From positions 171,767 through 235,766 of the forward strand of contig BAAHQB010000284.1 of assembly GCA_054601695.1 (NCBI GenBank): a DNA stretch of 64,000 bases. The letters run 5' to 3'. Made by a program: the position numbers and the translations under genes. Positions 1 to 64,000 of this stretch are shown piece by piece; position 1 is the stretch's first letter; every line of letters starts with the position of its first letter. Source of the DNA: Amorphochlora amoebiformis. Taxonomy: Eukaryota > Cercozoa > Chlorarachniophyceae. Under the pieces are notes generated by a model, which was not told where the DNA came from, ran no database searches, and was given only the letters and a program-made list of their open reading frames with translations.

Positions 1-190
1 AAAATAAATCTCAAGCAGCTCAATGATTCTAGCCATGCACACTGCGCTTAGAGAGTAGGGATTTGTGCTGAGCTCAGACGGAATTTCGTAATTCACATCA
101 TAAATCCTTAGGAATTGTGATTCACCGTGCGCACGCGTAGCTCAGAGCGGATTTGTCCAATTCAAGACACCGGTGTAAATGTATATACTA

Positions 191-241
<51 letters not shown>

Positions 242-242
242 A

Positions 243-289
<47 letters not shown>

Positions 290-376
290 CAACTACATAT
301 CTGTACCAATGTATATATGCTATATATTAATATCCCTAGAAAATTCTCCACACAGACACAGATATAATATATATTA

Positions 377-422
<46 letters not shown>

Positions 423-567
423 AAATCCACTGAAGATTCGATCTTTTTAAAAGAAAAGGTGATCTGAAAATTCCAGATATTTCCACGGGACACGTGGCCA
501 CGATCCCGGAAAGTGCGATATGTGGACCAGACTTCGTTGCTATGTGTACCAGGTGTGTATATGGCGT
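1..567. other. Region downstream of the GH3 stop
   Basis: Unique sequence at 1-180 and 430-567 with TA arrays at about 190-290 and 375-420. It should hold the GH3 3' UTR. I see no coding exon that fits, and the rest is unassigned. Confidence 0.5.
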
Positions 568-27377
<26,810 letters not shown>

Positions 27378-27695
27378 TCCTCTCTTCTACGATCGCGGGT
27401 TCCGATGGCAAATCAGTGATTATGAGTCACTCTGGATGACAGGGGGTTCTTATTCTTTGGCACGTGTAGAACATTTTAAATGTGATATGGCCTCTAGTCA
27501 CAAGTGACACAACGCAACGACGTAGCAACATTCTGCAACGTCATATATTGGTAATCTAATATCTGCATATCTATTTCTAAATACCCTATCGGCCACGTTG
27601 CTCTTCTTGTGCACAGCGTCAATCTTCGTGACATCTCCTGGTGTCACACTTTGAACGATTTCCGGCGCCAAACGACTACGTCGAAAAACCGGACG
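27378..27695. promoter_or_regulatory. Divergent intergenic region between GH3 and permease genes
   Basis: About 318 bp of repeat-free, mixed-composition DNA separate the two start codons, which point away from each other. It is one of the few stretches here without TA or telomere-type arrays, so a shared bidirectional promoter is likely. No TATA box or named motif can be defended from the sequence alone. Confidence 0.5.
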
Positions 27696-45306
<17,611 letters not shown>

Positions 45307-47281
45307 TCATTTCCCGCAAGTGACTCTTCCACGTGTCACACCACCATCCCTACCCGACACGTGTCCCCTGACACCGCCACGTGTCCCCTGACACCGCCAC
45401 GTGTCCCCTGTCACCACCACGTGTCCCCTGACACCGCCACGTGTCACGCGCCACGTATTCACGCCGCTACGTGACACGCCGCGATGTCACGGAGTCACGA
45501 TGTTATATGTTTTTGTGTATTTATGTATGTCCGGGCTATGAGGACGAGTATTTATGTACAGATTTTGTAGATATCCAGAGTGGTTGCGCCTTTTTTGCTT
45601 TTTTTTTTTCATTTTATTTTTCTATTTTTTATTTCTTCTCTTTTTTTAATATTTTTTTTTTTTTTATTATTTTTTATATTTTTATATAATTTTGCGGTGA
45701 CGGGTGTGTTTATTCCATGTTCATTTTTTTTTTCTTTTTTTCCTTTTCCCGTCTTTCTCTGTATATTTATTCGTCGAAAAATCCCTCCCCCCCCCCCTCC
45801 CCCCCTCACGCACCTCATGTACTTAAGAGGATCCTAGGAGAGAGAATGGAGGAAGATTCCTCTCCGAAAAGAAATATTAACTATAATAGCTAACAATTGT
45901 TCCAAAGGGAGATAAAACCACTTAAAAATTTAGAAGGTGTCAAATTACTAGTAGTATGCATATATATATGTATGTATATTGTATATATTTGTATATATAT
46001 ATATATATATCAATATATCTATATATGTGAGTGTTTTTTATGTGTATATATGTATATATAACTTGTATACATGGCCAGCGTGTGAGCAGTTTGTAAACTA
46101 TATATATGTTTTTATGTGTATATATGTATTTATAACATGTATACATGAGCAGTTTGTAAACGTTATCAGTGGTTAATGTACGTTCGTTCAAAGGTATTAT
46201 CTCGATATTATTACTATTATTCAACAGTCTAGTAGTCACAGTTACACAGACATAATTGAACAGTATGATAATATACTAGTATAATTAATCTAGTATCTTT
46301 CTTCTAGTTCTTGCTTATGCTAGTATGTGATTATTGTAGTCAGCGCGAGACTAGCTAGTAATCTGATTCATGATCGTGAAATTAATAATAACTACCAGAA
46401 CTAGTCAACGTACGTTCTAGACGTTATCTACTAGTGATTCTTGAAAATAAATTTAATGAGTTACCCGTGAGCTATGTACTGGATATATATATATGTAGCT
46501 ATCTAACTAGTCTAAATACCAACACTAAAGACTGAAAGTATACAGTAGATGTAATAATTCAGAGTTGTTAGGTAAGTATTGACTACTCTGAGATTGAGCA
46601 CGTGTGCAAACGTTATATAATATTATACATCTTGACATTTATATTTATATATATATATATATATATATCTAGATTATATATACCTAGATATATATGTACT
46701 ATGATATATAAATAGCATGATGTGATTGGGCCCTAGTATTCTAGTATTATGGGACTCATTGGGATGACATGTACATCGGCATTACCTAGATTACTACTCA
46801 CTATTAGCTCTAGACTAGCTAGATGTTCAAAATGATTGCGAATTCTAGAATTTGCGATATTCATGAAGATTGTACAAAGATGATTGTGATGCGCATGGAG
46901 ATATCACAACTAGTATCAGCCGAAAGCTTCCGCTACTTCTCTTAGTTCCGCCTGTATATATGTACATATATATATATTCATATATATATGTATGTATATA
47001 TATATCATGATATATATATATATATATATAATAATATATATATATATATATCTAGTATATATCTATGTGTATGTATATATATCATGATATATATATATAT
47101 ATATAAAATAGATATATATTCTTGTACTGTGTGAATGTTGTATGTGTTGCGTGTATGCCGTGCGTTATAGAAGTACGCACATGTAGACATATATATATAT
47201 ATATTATGTATTATATATGTATATATTATGTACATATATTAGATATATATTATGTATGTATATTATCACCTATATATATAT

Positions 47282-47328
<47 letters not shown>

Positions 47329-47373
47329 GTGCATATATTTACATGTACATATAAATACACACACATATATACC

Positions 47374-47417
<44 letters not shown>

Positions 47418-47456
47418 GTATATCATATTCCTATGTAGGTAGGCCAGACACAATAT
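45307..47456. other. Convergent intergenic region between the permease and the unknown gene
   Basis: Holds the 3' flanks of two genes that face each other. It contains the 20-bp minisatellite, T-rich tracts at about 45,595-45,760, a C run near 45,785-45,805, and an AT-rich unique stretch 45,850-46,930 with many CTAG/ACTAGT words. A partial direct duplication lies at about 46,030-46,162, and TA arrays from about 46,950. No exon with good phase or family match was found. Confidence 0.55.
45361..45440. repeat. 20-bp minisatellite with CACGTG core
   Basis: Four direct copies of a 20-bp unit (GTGTCCCCTGACACCGCCAC with one variant copy) begin just 55 bp after the permease stop. Degenerate copies continue to about 45,480. 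Each unit junction makes CACGTG, the G-box/E-box core. Confidence 0.85.
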
Positions 47457-58851
<11,395 letters not shown>

Positions 58852-58858
58852 CTGTAGA

Positions 58859-58890
<32 letters not shown>

Positions 58891-58984
58891 CAATATATAT
58901 ATATATGTGTGTATATATATATATATATATAAACATATATATATATATATATACATATATACACACATAATATATAAAAAAAAA

Positions 58985-59038
<54 letters not shown>

Positions 59039-59056
59039 TTGTATCATAATTAATCA

Positions 59057-59089
<33 letters not shown>

Positions 59090-59136
59090 TACCATGATCA
59101 CCTATATATATATATATATATCTGATATACACATAC

Positions 59137-59189
<53 letters not shown>

Positions 59190-59911
59190 TATATATATAT
59201 AAATTAAAATATATAATATATATACACACTCTGACTTAGCTCCGTCAACTCACTAGACTCACAATTGTCTGTAATAGCACTCAATTTACGGGTAGTGCGC
59301 AGTGTGTATATTCAGTAATATCACTGACTCTTCTAGTCTGCTAGCGAGATAACTAGATAATCTAGATAATATATTTTGTACATTGCATGCATGTTAGTTA
59401 TTCGATCATATGAACATTAAGAATATATGGCACTTTTCAGTTTTACTAGTTTCAGTGTATTGTATAAGTAACGTTACAGATATCTGATCTAGATATTGTA
59501 ACTAAGATGAGACACGAGAATGTGACGAGTGATATGTACCTTTTGGGTAGATTAGGTGGAGTATCGGATTGTAAGGTAGTGAATTATTATCGACTACCGC
59601 GGCCCCTCATACTAGTTTTACTTCCAATTTGTTTGATTTGCACACTCTAGACACTAGACAGGAGCGCTGATATAGAAAAAAAATGAATGCTTGCAAAAGA
59701 GTGTAGTGTTCACGCACAAGCGACCGTGAATGTACGAAGTTGGAGATGGCCCCATTCGTTTACTGGCATACTAGCTATCTTATATCGTCTACTTGGCCGA
59801 GACAGTGACGTCGGCTTCCTTGGCAGTAAGGTCACCTTGTTTGTACCTGTGACAAAGAAAAACGGTGAAGTCAGTTTTTGCCGAAAAGAAAAAAAAAAGT
59901 GGAAGGTATTC
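58852..59911. other. Region between psaF 3' end and the unknown minus-strand gene
   Basis: 58,852-59,217 is TA-rich with two related short islands at about 59,037-59,060 and 59,085-59,112. 59,220-59,690 is unique AT-rich DNA with many CTAG words, and 59,690-59,911 should be the psaF 3' UTR. The 5' exon and promoter of the unknown gene probably lie here. One open stretch (about 59,310-59,225, minus) could join exon 58851-58792 in phase but has no visible ATG. Confidence 0.4.
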
Positions 59912-61062
59912 TTACTCCTTCCAAGCCTCAAAAGGCCAAGCACCCCCAGAGAGAATAGCCTTGGACATGCGGGGAACATCAAGGACGATCTCACCCTCCT
60001 GAAAGGATATGTTTTTTAGATATTGTAGGTAAAAGAGAGCACATATTTGGGGCATTACGGTGGGCTTGCTGGCCTCATTGCGGTTTCCACGGATGTACTT
60101 ACGTCCAGCCCATCCGATCCATCCATTGATATAGAGGAAGCCAAGACCCGGGATGACGAACTCACCTACGATAATAACAAAAATTTAGCATTCTGCTTTG
60201 TCACAGGTGGTTAGTATATTTTCTACCCTCGTGTCCGCGGAACTCAGGTCCGACGATGAGGTGGGGAAGTCCGTCAGGGCCGCAGAGGAGGGAGGTCTTT
60301 CCGTAACTGTTCCATGGCCAAACATAAGAGGGCATTAGAGCGAAAACTACAATGCCGTACGTGAAAAGGCTGGCTTGATAATTTTGGCAAATGATCATTT
60401 ACCGATAAGCGTGTAACTGTTTGGTGAAGGGTTAGATTTGTACTTACGCGGCAAAACGCCTCTCGGTGCGATCGATACGGTTCTTCAACTCAAGGTAGCC
60501 AGGAGTTCCCTCAGGGGTCTTGGCGAGCTGCTTCTGAAGAGACTTGATCTGATATTTTACGCAAATACATACCATTAAGTGTCGTTAACGGGGAAACTGC
60601 GCTACGCTATGGCAATCACAATGATACAAACAAGGATTTCACATGATTAGTAAGTGCACATCACCTCCTTGGTCTTGCGCTTCTCAAAAGCAGGAGACTG
60701 GGAGCATTTGGTAAGTCCGGAAACGTCAGCCATGGCAGGGGGGGTGTGCATGGTGGCAGCAAGAGCGCTCACTCCGGCAAGAGCGAGACCGGCAGCGGCC
60801 TAGGTATAAATTATCTGTTTTCAGACTCCTGCAGACACAATATGAAGTATTTCTGGGGACAGGAAAGCTTTGCGCGCACCTTCTTCGCGTTGTCGAGGCG
60901 GCGGCTCTCGCGCTTGGCGCAGGCGGCGCTACGGGACGGCATGGAGGCACGCATGCGAGAGGATACAACTCCAGCCTGAAGGGGTTGGGAGGAGCGGAAA
61001 GAGAAGAGGGCAACGACGCCAAGGGCGGCCGCCGCGGCGATAAGGACAGTCTTGGGAGCCAT
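59912..61062 (-). CDS. psaF: Photosystem I reaction centre subunit III (PsaF), nuclear, plastid-targeted
   Basis: Lumen-facing PSI subunit that docks plastocyanin or cytochrome c6. Exons 61062-60880, 60799-60665, 60548-60448, 60306-60227, 60165-60059, 59998-59912 (TAA) give 230 residues; all five introns are GT-AG, 60-141 bp and repeat-free. Residues 1-22 ([20 protein letters not shown]...) form a signal-peptide-like hydrophobic segment, 23-61 a Ser/Arg/Ala-rich transit-like segment, and 62-85 a thylakoid lumen signal ending AMA before Asp86. The mature part starts DVSGLTKC, has the Lys-rich docking helices ([18 protein letters not shown]), the second Cys in [18 protein letters not shown] (C93 and C148 would pair), the membrane segment [18 protein letters not shown] and the stromal end [17 protein letters not shown]. 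The ATG at 61,062 precedes the hydrophobic leader directly. Low-repeat, GC-richer DNA sets it apart from its neighbours. Confidence 0.96.
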
Positions 61063-61305
61063 CGTTGTCTAGTACAAGTGCCTGCAGGTCGTACCCAAAA
61101 GCTGGACAAAAGAGCCAAGGATCCTCGAGATCTTCCGTTGAAAGCCGGGAGTCTCTGGGGATCTCATATAGTGTGCTTGTACCCGGGTACTACCGGTGAT
61201 TCGAGTCAGAAACAACCCTGGTATCGGAGATTTTCAGGAGATAGGGTATGTGTCAAAATCCCGGAATCCCGGTATTTTCGCGGCACTTTTCAGATACATT
61301 GGACG
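61063..61305. promoter_or_regulatory. Divergent intergenic region between psaF and the downstream plus-strand gene
   Basis: Only 243 bp lie between the psaF ATG (minus strand) and the next plus-strand ATG. The stretch is GC-richer and has no simple repeats. A shared promoter for two genes with signal-like leaders is plausible; no specific element was identified. Confidence 0.45.

Positions 61306-64000
<2,695 letters not shown>

Noticed and set aside
410-470. A possible diverged copy of GH3 exon 33 (ATCCACTGAAGA) beyond the stop codon
   Set aside because: Only about a dozen bases match, and it would lie past the last exon; too weak to list.
45441-45689. An 82-codon open frame after the permease
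   Set aside because: It begins in the minisatellite and ends in T-rich low-complexity DNA; no splice or family support.
59687-60019. Open frames over the psaF 3' end on both strands
   Set aside because: They are shadows of the last psaF exon and its 3' UTR.
60985-61305. An in-frame N-terminal extension of the 61.3-kb gene reaching back to 60,985
   Set aside because: It overlaps psaF exon 1 on the opposite strand, and the hydrophobic leader starts naturally at the ATG at 61,306.

Overview
This is a window of eukaryotic nuclear DNA. Most of its length is simple sequence: (TA)n arrays, interstitial TTAGGG/CCCTAA arrays and long polypurine/polypyrimidine (GA/CT)n tracts. The long Tyr-Ile, Arg-Val, Leu-Gly, Asn-Pro and Ser-Leu reading frames are shadows of these repeats. 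The short unique islands between the arrays are not random. Read with GT-AG splicing and codon phase kept across junctions, they join into protein genes cut into very small exons (about 13-240 nt, usually 40-80 nt), with the arrays filling the introns.

Layout. (1) 568-27,377, minus strand: a near-complete glycoside hydrolase family 3 (GH3) gene with about 34 exons. (2) 27,696-45,306, plus strand, divergent from GH3 across about 320 bp: a Trp/Tyr (HAAAP-type) amino-acid permease with about 27 exons and an N-terminal signal-like leader. (3) 45,307-47,456: convergent intergenic DNA with a 20-bp CACGTG minisatellite. (4) 47,457 to about 58,851, minus strand: an unrecognised basic/acidic protein with at least 18 exons and an unresolved 5' end. 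(5) 59,912-61,062, minus strand: nuclear psaF (photosystem I subunit III), six exons with ordinary 60-141 bp introns free of repeats. (6) 61,306 to the window end, plus strand, divergent from psaF: an unrecognised gene whose first exon encodes a signal-like leader.

Organism. The psaF product starts with a signal-peptide-like segment, then a basic transit-like segment, then a thylakoid lumen signal. That suggests a photosynthetic eukaryote with a complex plastid. psaF is normally plastid-encoded in red-lineage algae, so a nuclear copy with a lysine-rich, green-type lumenal domain points to a green-derived plastid. With TTAGGG-type repeats, a chlorarachniophyte is my best guess, but this is inference.

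The most unusual feature is how the introns are built. Exon edges are copied many times into the neighbouring intron. Copies of an acceptor plus exon start lie upstream of the real exon, and copies of an exon end plus donor lie downstream, separated by TA runs. TTAGGG arrays also abut exons and themselves supply GTTAGG donors or CCTAACCAG acceptors. A short dispersed sequence recurs at array edges. The compact psaF gene in the same window shows that the expansion is selective.

Limits. Exon models come from hand translation and family knowledge, without transcripts. Three junctions do not close cleanly and are flagged. I saw no rRNA, tRNA or CRISPR signal.
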